This document shows positions 1 through 6,636 of a stretch of DNA of 15,870 nt, piece by piece (position 1 is the stretch's first letter; every line of letters starts with the position of its first letter). The stretch covers positions 1-15,870 of the forward strand of contig JAQTVS010000023.1 in the NCBI GenBank assembly GCA_028706735.1, in the 5' to 3' direction. The notes below the pieces were generated by a model. That model saw only the letters and a program-made list of their open reading frames with translations. It ran no database searches and was not told the DNA's origin. Position numbers and translations under genes: made by a program. Origin of the DNA: Thiomonas sp. (lineage in GTDB: Bacteria; Pseudomonadota; Gammaproteobacteria; Burkholderiales; Burkholderiaceae_C).

Positions 1-731
1 CGGGGAGTTATGCCGCAACCGACTACAAGCTCGAAGTCGAACGCGGCCTCACGAACCGGCTGACGGGAGCGCTCTACCTCAAAGGCATGGGAATCGATAC
101 CCAGGGGCTGCGCATCGACGGCTACATGCCCGGCGACAAGAAGTATGCATTCAAGCTCTCGGGCATCGAGGGTTCGCTCAAGTACGCCTTCCTCACTCCG
201 GCCAGGGACGACATCGGCATCGCCGCCTACCTGTCGTTCAGCAAGGACTGGATCGATGCCCACTCCGGGCAGGACAAGGACAAATACAACATGGAGCTCA
301 AGCTGCTCGCGCAGAAGTACTTCCTCGACGGCCAGGTCGTCTGGGCGGCGAACACAGGAATCGGCTCGACCTACGCCAAGCGCGGCGCAGTGGCCTTGCC
401 CTACGAGGGTTTCGAGTGGACCACCGATCCCGAGATGGAAATCGAGTACATGGCGGGGACCGGCCTGTCCTACCGCTTCGCGCCCAACTGGTACATCGGC
501 GCCGAGGTGTTCTACGAAACCGAGTTCGAGACCGAGGTCGGGCAAGAGCGCTGGTCGGTGCAGGGCGGCCCCTCGCTGCATTACGGCGCGCGTGACTGGT
601 GGTTCACGCTGAGTTGGTTGCCGCAGCTCCGGGGCGGGGGCGAAAAATTCGCTGCCCAAAACGACAAGAGCCTGCATCTGATCGAAAAGACCAAACAGGA
701 AATCCGCCTCAAGGTCGGTTTCAACTTCTGA
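1..731 (+). CDS. Outer-membrane beta-barrel protein, DUF6662-like (5' end missing)
   Basis: The reading frame is open from the left edge (first full codon at position 3), so the gene begins before the window; 242 C-terminal codons are visible. An internal ATG at 87 is not a credible start because coding sequence of the same character continues upstream. The protein is made of alternating aromatic and polar stretches (for example the segments around 'YRFAPNWYIGAEVFYETEF' and 'RDWWFTLSWLPQL') and ends in phenylalanine (VGFNF), the usual C-terminal signature for beta-barrel insertion in the outer membrane. It resembles the uncharacterised DUF6662 family from memory; I cannot confirm this without a search. 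The next gene starts 10 bp after the stop, so it probably shares an operon with the flavinylated protein and ApbE. That context suggests an envelope role linked to redox or uptake, but no substrate can be named. Confidence 0.7.
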   Translation, partial: GSYAATDYKLEVERGLTNRLTGALYLKGMGIDTQGLRIDGYMPGDKKYAFKLSGIEGSLKYAFLTPARDDIGIAAYLSFSKDWIDAHSGQDKDKYNMELKLLAQKYFLDGQVVWAANTGIGSTYAKRGAVALPYEGFEWTTDPEMEIEYMAGTGLSYRFAPNWYIGAEVFYETEFETEVGQERWSVQGGPSLHYGARDWWFTLSWLPQLRGGGEKFAAQNDKSLHLIEKTKQEIRLKVGFNF

Positions 732-741
732 GGATCGCACC

Positions 742-1284
742 ATGCGAGCAATTGCATCCATCGTTTTGTTGCCACTGGCCGCTGTCGTGGCGCCGGCGCA
801 TGCCAATGAATACCTGAGCGTCCAGCAGGCGCAGAAGGCGCTGTTCCCCGAAGCGGATCGCTTTGTCGCCTCCCCTGTGCTGCTGTCCAAAGCCCAGCGC
901 GAGGCGATCGAGGACAAATCCGGCCTCAAGCAACGCTGGGACAAGCAGGATGTCTGGCGCGCCGAAAAAGACGGCCGGCTGCTGGGCTGGTTCATTGTCG
1001 ACAAAGTCGTCGGCAAGCATGAATTCATCACCTACGCCGCGGCGCTGTTGCCGCAGGGCAAGGTGCGCGGCGTCGAAGTGATGATTTTCAACGAGACCTA
1101 CGGCGACCAGATCCGTGAAGCAAGCTGGCGCAAGACCCTGGAGGGCAAGACCTTGGCCGACCCGTTCAAGCTGGACGAGGACGTGCCCAACATCAGCGGC
1201 GCAACCCTGTCCTGCCGCAATGTGATGAACGGGGTCAAGCGTCTGCTGGTGTTGCAGCAGGTGGCCCTGCGGGAGCCGAGATGA
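742..1284 (+). CDS. Periplasmic FMN-binding domain protein (flavinylated)
   Basis: This 180-residue protein has an N-terminal signal peptide (hydrophobic residues 5-18, likely cleavage after the Ala-His-Ala at 19-21), so it is exported. Near the C-terminus it carries SGATLS at residues 152-157 after an acidic stretch (Asp147). In the FMN_bind family this motif is where ApbE joins FMN to the threonine through a phosphoester bond; the target here would be Thr155. Beyond one FMN_bind domain there is no heme or iron-sulfur motif, so it is a simple one-flavin electron carrier. The start ATG has GAGGA about 8 bp upstream, at 730-734. The stop overlaps the start of apbE in an ATGA arrangement, pairing substrate and modifying enzyme. 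It may pass electrons between the membrane protein encoded downstream and an unknown acceptor. Confidence 0.88.
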   Translation: MRAIASIVLLPLAAVVAPAHANEYLSVQQAQKALFPEADRFVASPVLLSKAQREAIEDKSGLKQRWDKQDVWRAEKDGRLLGWFIVDKVVGKHEFITYAAALLPQGKVRGVEVMIFNETYGDQIREASWRKTLEGKTLADPFKLDEDVPNISGATLSCRNVMNGVKRLLVLQQVALREPR

Positions 1285-2147
1285 GGCGCGAAGGCCTGAC
1301 CGTCCGCCGACTTCGGCCTTTGCTGGGCACCTGGGTGGAGATCCGGGCCACCGGCCGCGCGGGCCGGGTGGAGCGGGCGGTGGCCAGCGCCTTTCTACAT
1401 CTGGCGCGGGCGCAGCAGCGCATGAGTTTCCACGCGCCGGATAGCGCGCTGAGCCGCATCAATCTGCACGCGCATCACACGCCGCAGGAGGTGGATGCGT
1501 GGACCTGGGACGCGCTGCGCAAGGCGCTTGCCATGTCGCGGGCCAGCGAAGGCTGTTTTGACATCACCGTGGGCGCACGACTGGTGGCGTCTGGCGTGCT
1601 GCCCGATCATGGCTTTGCCACCCTGAACGCGTCCATCGGCAGTGATGCCGTGGTCTTGATGCCAAGGCGGCGTGTCGCGCTGCGCCGTCCTGTGCTGCTC
1701 ACGCTCGACGGCATTGCCAAGGGTTATGCGGTCGATCTGGCCATCCACTGCCTGCGGCGCGCCGGGGTGGAGCAGGCGGTGGTCAATGCGGGTGGCGATT
1801 TGCGGGCTTTTGGCGCGGAGGCGTCGGTACTGTCCATCCGCGCCGAGGACGGCGCGATTCGTCCAGCCGGGCTGCTGCGCAACGCCGCGGTTGCCAGCTC
1901 CGCGCTGGGGTTGAGCGGCGCGGACCAGGAGCGCTTTCCCGGCCGCGTTCTCCATCCGTCGGGCCATGCTGCAAGCGACCGCCAGCCGCAGGTCTGGACG
2001 GTGCGGGCCGCGCAGTGCTGGCGTGCCGATGCGCTTACCAAGGTGGCTGCGCTGGCCGCGCCTGCACGTCGGCATGCACTGGTCGCCGAGCTGGGCGGCG
2101 CCATCGTTCAGGCCGCGCAGCACGCAGCGCAGGAGGATGCCGCGTGA
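1281..2147 (+). CDS. apbE: FAD:protein FMN transferase ApbE
   Basis: ApbE splits FAD and transfers FMN to a Ser/Thr of exported flavoproteins, using Mg2+ in the periplasm or at the membrane. Family signatures are clear: MSFHAPDSALSRIN at 48-61 (family form resembles MSxxxPDSxxSxIN), DGIAKGYAVD at 143-152, NAGGDLRAFG at 169-178, and a C-terminal ADALTK segment in the metal-binding position. The length of 288 residues is slightly short for the family (about 300-350), and no signal peptide or lipobox is visible at the N-terminus, which starts MRREGLTVRRLRPLLG. The protein may therefore act inside the cell, or its export is not by a standard signal. Its ATG overlaps the stop of the FMN-binding gene and its TGA overlaps the GTG start of the next gene, so translation is coupled on both sides. 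The obvious client is the neighbouring FMN-binding protein. Confidence 0.92.
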   Translation: MRREGLTVRRLRPLLGTWVEIRATGRAGRVERAVASAFLHLARAQQRMSFHAPDSALSRINLHAHHTPQEVDAWTWDALRKALAMSRASEGCFDITVGARLVASGVLPDHGFATLNASIGSDAVVLMPRRRVALRRPVLLTLDGIAKGYAVDLAIHCLRRAGVEQAVVNAGGDLRAFGAEASVLSIRAEDGAIRPAGLLRNAAVASSALGLSGADQERFPGRVLHPSGHAASDRQPQVWTVRAAQCWRADALTKVAALAAPARRHALVAELGGAIVQAAQHAAQEDAA

Positions 2148-2674
2148 AAACCTATCCCCGCAGTTTTGCGACGGTCTTGCATGTCACTTTGCTGGCTCTG
2201 TTGGGCACCGGGCTGCTGCTCACGCCTGGTGCGCTGCAGATGCGTCTGGACTGGGACGTGCCCTGGGCCTTGTCCAGTGGTTCTCGGGTGTGGGTCGCGG
2301 CGCTGCATGCCCTGAGTTTTTTGCTGATCTTCGGGTTGATTGGCGCGCTGTGGGCCGTGCATATCCGCGCCGGCTGGGTGCGCCGTGAAAACGTGGCAAG
2401 CGGGGCGCTGCTGTTGGCGGTTTTTGGCCTGCTGGGCCTGAGCGGACTGGGTTTGTATTACGCCGGCGGCGAAGCGCTGCCGGGCTGGAGCGCCGTTGTC
2501 CATCTGCTGGCTGGCGGGCTGTTGCCCCTGCTGTATGCAGCGCACCGGCTTGGCGCCCGCGCCGCCGCCGCGCGGGCTTGGCCGCTGCAGCGACGCGGGG
2601 CTCAGGCCGCAGCTTGCGCCAGAACGGCGCGCACGGCGCCATCGGCATCACAGACGGCTTCCACGCGGTCGTAG
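2144..2674 (+). CDS. Four-helix membrane protein, probable b-type cytochrome-like
   Basis: The start is a GTG at 2144 with a perfect AGGAGG at 2131-2136, seven bases upstream; it overlaps the apbE stop (GTGA). The 176-residue product has four predicted membrane helices at about 8-28, 49-73, 85-107 and 114-135. Histidines lie in or at the ends of helices 1, 2 and 4: His13, His55, His73, His120 and His134. His120 and His134 are 14 residues apart in one helix, a spacing seen in heme-b ligands of membrane cytochromes. It resembles DUF4405-type small cytochromes by topology, but heme binding is inference. Placed after a flavinylated periplasmic protein and ApbE, it would be the membrane electron donor or acceptor. 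The last ~24 residues are a low-complexity Ala/Arg/Ser tail that runs 73 bp into the converging methyltransferase gene, so the true C-terminus deserves checking. Confidence 0.72.
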   Translation: MKTYPRSFATVLHVTLLALLGTGLLLTPGALQMRLDWDVPWALSSGSRVWVAALHALSFLLIFGLIGALWAVHIRAGWVRRENVASGALLLAVFGLLGLSGLGLYYAGGEALPGWSAVVHLLAGGLLPLLYAAHRLGARAAAARAWPLQRRGAQAAACARTARTAPSASQTASTRS

Positions 2675-3564
2675 GCCGGGTGCTTTTCGAGCAGTTGGAC
2701 CATGGCTGGCCCCTGGCCGAGCCCCACTTCCATGCCCAGCCAGCCGCCCGGCCGCAGCAGCGGCGGCGCTTCGCGGATGAGCCGCATGAGGATGCGCACA
2801 CCAAACGGCCCGCCGTCGAATGCCAGATGCGGCTCATGCCCGACAATCTCGTGCGGCATGGTGCCCATCTTCGCCGTGGAGATGTAGGGCGGCAGGGACA
2901 CCAGCAGATCGACCTTGCGCGCGAATGCGGCGCCAAAGGGCGCCAGCAGATCGCCGGTGTGCAGCGTCACGCGCGGCTCCAGGCCGAGCTGCCGCGTGTT
3001 GTCGCGGGCCAGGGCGATGGCCGTGCAGGAAATGTCCGCGCCATGCACCTGCGCCTGCGGCACGGCGAGCGCGAGCGCGAGCGCCAGATTGCCCGAGCCG
3101 CAGCACACGTCGATGACGATGGGCGGCGTTGACGAGCCCGCTGCCATCGCCCGCAATTTTTGCGCGGCAAGCTGGCCGAGCAATTCGCTTTCGGCGCGCG
3201 GAATCAGCGCCTCGGGCGAGGCCAGCAATTCCAGCCCCATGAAGCGCTGCCTGCCGGTGAGGTAAGCAATCGGTTCGCCTGTGATGCGCCGCGCAATCAG
3301 CGCATCGAGCGCGCCGAGTTGCTGTGCGCTCAGGGGGCGCAACGGAGCCTCAGCCGCGGCGTGGATGGACAGCGCCGTGCCGCCGGCAAGCAGCCAGAGC
3401 GCGCGCAGGGCGGAATAGGGGGTTTCCTCCGGCTTGTCCGGCAGGATGTCGAGAGCGGTTGTCAGCCGCGCGAGGCGTTGTTGAAAGGCGGCCTGGCCGT
3501 CGGCGCCGAGTGCTTGGAGTTCGGTGTTGTGCATGGTGTTCACAGGGGATTGGGCACTGCGCAT
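2602..3564 (-). CDS. HemK/PrmC-family methyltransferase-like protein with altered NPPY motif
   Basis: The protein has the PrmC layout: a helical N-terminal part (to about residue 95), the linker GEPIAYLTG at 96-104, IPRAESELL at 121-129 (family form IPRPETELL) and a Rossmann SAM-binding motif VIDVCCGSGN at 150-159. PrmB and PrmC methylate the glutamine side chain of ribosomal protein L3 and of release factors, holding the glutamine with an NPPY motif. Here that motif is LPPY at 224-227: codon 2893-2895 reads CTG on the coding strand where Asn is expected. Three base changes separate CTG from AAC, so a sequencing error is unlikely. The enzyme may be inactive or use another substrate. The start is uncertain: ATG at 3564 overlaps the end of the NAD synthase gene by 25 bp and has only a weak GGAA upstream; ATG at 3534 lies 5 bp after that gene's stop. 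It is last in the ligase-ACP-NadE cluster. Confidence 0.8.
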   Translation of the reverse strand: MRSAQSPVNTMHNTELQALGADGQAAFQQRLARLTTALDILPDKPEETPYSALRALWLLAGGTALSIHAAAEAPLRPLSAQQLGALDALIARRITGEPIAYLTGRQRFMGLELLASPEALIPRAESELLGQLAAQKLRAMAAGSSTPPIVIDVCCGSGNLALALALAVPQAQVHGADISCTAIALARDNTRQLGLEPRVTLHTGDLLAPFGAAFARKVDLLVSLPPYISTAKMGTMPHEIVGHEPHLAFDGGPFGVRILMRLIREAPPLLRPGGWLGMEVGLGQGPAMVQLLEKHPAYDRVEAVCDADGAVRAVLAQAAA

Positions 3565-4559
3565 GCCGCATGTTCCGGGGACGGGTTGAAGACCGCTTCG
3601 ACCAGGGCGGGCCGGGCGTGCAGGTAGCGCGTGGTGCGGCGCTTGGCGTCAATGTCGGTCAGCACCGCTGTGGCCTGTTCCGGTGTGCAGCCGAGCGCTG
3701 CGGCCAGCTCGTCCGCGCTGTAGCTGTGGTTGCGCGCCCACAGCGCCAGATCCATCTGCGCCCAGGGCAGGGCGAAGTAGAACTCGTCCTGGCCTTGCGG
3801 CAGGCTGTAGGTATCTGTGGTGGGCGCGGCATTGCGCACGGCATCGGGCAGGCCGAGATGCCGCGCCAGGGCGTACACCTGTGTTTTGTAGAGATGGGCG
3901 ATGGGTTTGAGATCGGCCGAGCCATCGCCGTTCTTGACAAAAAATCCCTGGTCGTACTCCAGCCGGTTGGGGGTGCCGATTACGGCGTAGTTCAGGCGGT
4001 CGGCATGGAAGTATTCAAGCGTCTTGCGCAGCCGCTGCTTGTGGTTGGTGGCGGCCACGATCTGCAGATATTCGCGCAGCGGCAGCCGGGTGTCGGACAT
4101 CTGGCCGTCCGGGGCGCGTGCAATCAGCCTGAAATGGTTGATGCCCCCGGCGAGTCCGCCCGAGATGGCGAGCTTGATTTTCCACTCGGGGGTGTAGCCG
4201 GGCAGCACCGCGCGCACCGCGTCGTCGCGCCAGCGGTAGCAGCCAATGGCCTCCAGCGCCGGGGCGATGTTTTCCACCGCGTGCGCGATGCCGAGTTGCT
4301 GCGCGACCTCGGCGCCCAGGCTGGCGCTGTCGCCCGAGGAATCGCGCTCGGGCATCAGCAGCCCGAATACCCGCTGCGGGCCAAGGGCGCGCACCGCCAG
4401 CGCCGCGCACACCGAACTGTCCACGCCGCCCGACAACCCGAGCACGACGCCGCGCTTGTTGAATCCGCGCAGGGTATGGACGAAGAACGCAGCGATGCGT
4501 GCGATTTCCGCCTCGCAGTCGATGGCGAGCACGGCCGGGTTCAACACGGGCCTGTCCAT
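3540..4559 (-). CDS. nadE: NAD+ synthase family protein, single-domain, with insertion
   Basis: NAD synthase adenylates nicotinate adenine dinucleotide and replaces AMP with ammonia. The ATP pyrophosphatase loop SGGVDSS is at residues 43-49, and the later family core is intact: GTPNRLE at about 195-201, GFFVKNGDG at about 205-213, then Asp, Pro, Leu and Lys in 'SADLKPIAHLYKTQ'. There is no N-terminal glutaminase domain, so free ammonia or a separate donor would be needed. At 339 residues it is longer than the usual 270-280 of single-domain enzymes; most of the excess seems to lie around residues 107-150, between the loop and the acceptor-site motifs. An adjacent GTG at 4562 could also start it. 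The ATG is 6 bp after the carrier-protein stop, implying coupling. Because it sits with an acyl ligase and a carrier protein, it may amidate something other than NaAD; the NAD role remains the default. Confidence 0.85.
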   Translation of the reverse strand: MDRPVLNPAVLAIDCEAEIARIAAFFVHTLRGFNKRGVVLGLSGGVDSSVCAALAVRALGPQRVFGLLMPERDSSGDSASLGAEVAQQLGIAHAVENIAPALEAIGCYRWRDDAVRAVLPGYTPEWKIKLAISGGLAGGINHFRLIARAPDGQMSDTRLPLREYLQIVAATNHKQRLRKTLEYFHADRLNYAVIGTPNRLEYDQGFFVKNGDGSADLKPIAHLYKTQVYALARHLGLPDAVRNAAPTTDTYSLPQGQDEFYFALPWAQMDLALWARNHSYSADELAAALGCTPEQATAVLTDIDAKRRTTRYLHARPALVEAVFNPSPEHAACAVPNPL

Positions 4560-4565
4560 CACGTC

Positions 4566-4817
4566 TCAAGCCGCCAGTTTGCGCTGCACATAGGCGGCAA
4601 TCGCGGCGACGCTGTCGAGGTTTTCCGGCACCATCTCGATGTCGGCGACCTGGATGCTCCAGGTTTCTTCGAGGAACAGGATGAGTTCGAGCACGCCGGT
4701 GGAGTCGAGGATGTGCAGGTCGAGCAGCGAGTCGGTGTCACCGTAGGACGTGTCACGCGCGCCGAGCAGGAAGTTGCTGTCGATGTATTGGCGGATTTTT
4801 TGCTGATTGTCGGACAT
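4566..4817 (-). CDS. Acyl carrier protein
   Basis: This 83-residue protein has the four-helix carrier-protein pattern. The phosphopantetheine attachment site is Ser39 in ILDSTGVLEL, equivalent to the DSL motif of standard ACPs (Leu is replaced by Thr). The acidic helix that follows (LFLEETWSIQVADIE) is typical for partner docking. I chose ATG at 4817, giving MSDNQQKIRQY; the frame is open further upstream, but those residues are Ser/Pro/Trp-rich and unlike any carrier. No strong ribosome site is visible. It lies 52 bp after the acyl ligase stop and 6 bp before the NAD synthase start, so it is best seen as a dedicated carrier for this cluster rather than the fatty acid synthesis AcpP, whose usual neighbours fabD, fabG and fabF are absent here. 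Confidence 0.88.
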   Translation of the reverse strand: MSDNQQKIRQYIDSNFLLGARDTSYGDTDSLLDLHILDSTGVLELILFLEETWSIQVADIEMVPENLDSVAAIAAYVQRKLAA

Positions 4818-4869
4818 GGCAGTTTGGAAGGAAACGTGAGGAATAGGAAAGAGAGTTGGGTTCAGCGGT

Positions 4870-6417
4870 TCAGCGCAGCCCGGTTTTTTTGATTTTTCCG
4901 GTATCAGTCCGGGGCAGGGCGGGGACGAACTCGACGAATTTCGGCGCCATGAAGTTTTCAATATGCGCCAGGCAATGCTTGATGACTTCACGGTCGGTCA
5001 GCGCATGGCCGGGCTTGCATACCACGAAGGCCTTGACCGCCTGACCCAGCAGCGCATCGTCCACGCCGATGACTGCGGCTTCGAGCACGCCGTCGAGCGC
5101 GTGCAGCACGTTTTCCACCTCGCGCGGGCTGACTTTTTCGCCGCGGCTTTTGATGATGTCATCGCGCCGCGCCACGAAATACAGCCAGCCCTCGGCGTCG
5201 GTGCGGAACAGGTCGCCCGAATACAGCACCTGCTCGCCGTGAATCGGGCCGGGCCGCAGGCGCTGCGCGGTTTGCTCGGGTTTGCGCCAGTAGCCGCGCA
5301 TCACATGGCTGCCGCGGATGACCAGCTCGCCGGTGGAACCATTGGGCAGGCGGCGGCCATCATCATCGACCAGCCAGACTTCTTCATTGGGCATGCCGCG
5401 CCCCACGCTGCCCGGGCGGATGTCGAGCTGGTCGGGCGGCAGATACGTCACGCGCTTGCACTCGGTCAGGCCGTACATGGAAAACAGCGTGGCCTGCGGA
5501 AACAGCGCGCGGATCTGCGCGATCTGGGTCTGCGGCAAGGCCGCGGCGGTATTGGTGATCAGCCGCAGCGCGGACAGGTCGAACGCGTGCAGCCCCTTGA
5601 GATTGGTCAGCAGGGTGAACATGGTGGGCACGCCGGGAAACACCGTCACCCGCTCCTGCGCCATATTGGCCAGCACCTTGACCGGAAAAGTGAACGAGCG
5701 CTCCAGCAGCACGGTGGCGCCCAGGCTGAATGCCATGAGCACCTGATACAGGCCGTAGTCAAAGGCCAGGGGCAGCGCGCAGGCGATGATGTCGTCCTGC
5801 CGCAGCCCCAGATAGCCGCGCACCGCGCGCAGGGCGGTGAGCATGTTGAGGTGGGTGAGCATCACGCCCTTGGCGTCGCCGGTGGAGCCCGAGGTGTAAA
5901 TGATGGCGGCCAGATCCTGGTCGATGAGTTCAGGATGCGTGGCGGAGCGCGGTGCGCCAGGCAATGCCGGGGGGAAAGCGCACTCGCGCGGATCGGGCGT
6001 GCCGCTGTCAGGCTTGCCCTGCGCGTAGGTGGTGAGCATGCAGCACTGACGCACACTGCTGTTCAGCGCCAGGGCCGCGCGGCTGGTTTCCGCGAGCTCC
6101 TGCTGGGTGAGCAGGGCGCAGGCTTCGGAATCATTCAACAGATAGGCCAGCTTGTCCGCCTTGGTCAGCGTATTGACCGGCATGAACACCGCACCCACCT
6201 TGAGCACCGCATAGATGGCGGCGACCATTTCCACGCAGTTGTCCAGAAACAGCGCCACCCGCTCCCCGCGCTGCACGCCATTGGCCCGCAGCGCGGCGGC
6301 GATTCCTTCCACCAGATCGGCCAAGTCGGCATATGGGGTGGACACCCCTTCGCGCACGAGGGCACGGTGTGCTGCATGGTCGGCGGCGGCGGATTCAAAC
6401 GTGTGGTGGAGGAGCAT
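4870..6417 (-). CDS. AMP-forming acyl-CoA/acyl-ACP ligase (ANL superfamily)
   Basis: The enzyme activates a carboxylic acid as acyl-AMP and passes it to a thiol. The nucleotide-binding signature YTSGSTGDAKG is at residues 174-184, followed by MYGLTE, then YSGDLF and the hinge/C-terminal block RRDDIIKSRGEKVSP, and PRTDTGKIKK near the end with the catalytic lysine at about 508. The length of 515 residues is normal. Similar ligases occur in exosortase A-associated exopolysaccharide clusters and in other carrier-protein loading systems; no exosortase is seen in this window, so that link is only a resemblance. The carrier-protein gene follows 52 bp downstream, making it the likely thiol acceptor. 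The start is uncertain: ATG at 6417 best fits the family N-terminus (MLLHHTFESAA), while ATGs at 6450, 6510 and 6555 are in frame and none has a strong ribosome site. Confidence 0.86.
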   Translation of the reverse strand: MLLHHTFESAAADHAAHRALVREGVSTPYADLADLVEGIAAALRANGVQRGERVALFLDNCVEMVAAIYAVLKVGAVFMPVNTLTKADKLAYLLNDSEACALLTQQELAETSRAALALNSSVRQCCMLTTYAQGKPDSGTPDPRECAFPPALPGAPRSATHPELIDQDLAAIIYTSGSTGDAKGVMLTHLNMLTALRAVRGYLGLRQDDIIACALPLAFDYGLYQVLMAFSLGATVLLERSFTFPVKVLANMAQERVTVFPGVPTMFTLLTNLKGLHAFDLSALRLITNTAAALPQTQIAQIRALFPQATLFSMYGLTECKRVTYLPPDQLDIRPGSVGRGMPNEEVWLVDDDGRRLPNGSTGELVIRGSHVMRGYWRKPEQTAQRLRPGPIHGEQVLYSGDLFRTDAEGWLYFVARRDDIIKSRGEKVSPREVENVLHALDGVLEAAVIGVDDALLGQAVKAFVVCKPGHALTDREVIKHCLAHIENFMAPKFVEFVPALPRTDTGKIKKTGLR

Positions 6418-6511
6418 GCGGGTGGGCGGGAAGACTAAAAGTTCAAGCATAAGGGCCGAAATCCCACGATTGACACCCCATATTCGCTGTAGATCGCCAG
6501 AATGAGACATT

Positions 6512-6538
6512 TTTCGCGGGGCGGACTGCACCGCGAAA
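6512..6538. repeat. Perfect 8-bp inverted repeat between divergent genes
   Basis: TTTCGCGG (6512-6519) and CCGCGAAA (6531-6538) form a perfect inverted repeat with an 11-base centre. It sits between the divergently transcribed acyl ligase and CinA-like genes, where an operator is expected. A TTGACA at 6470-6475 on the plus strand lies just upstream, but no well-spaced -10 box follows. No known regulator family can be assigned. Confidence 0.35.
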
Positions 6539-6636
6539 CCTGGCCCCTGGCGCAAAGATGCAATGGGTCAGAGGGTGCGAATGAATCCGCCATGCCCGCT
6601 CAGGCTATCCTTGCTCTTTTGGTTCGGGATGCGCGT

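Noticed and set aside
3324..6438. Long plus-strand open frames (522 and 491 codons) opposite the NAD synthase and acyl ligase genes
   Set aside because: Rich in His, Gln, Arg and Gly without domain signatures, and opposite genes with complete family motifs; shadows of coding bias.
6470..6498. A sigma-70 promoter using TTGACA at 6470-6475
   Set aside because: No acceptable -10 box lies 16-18 bp downstream; the nearest AT-rich hexamers are only 5-14 bp away.
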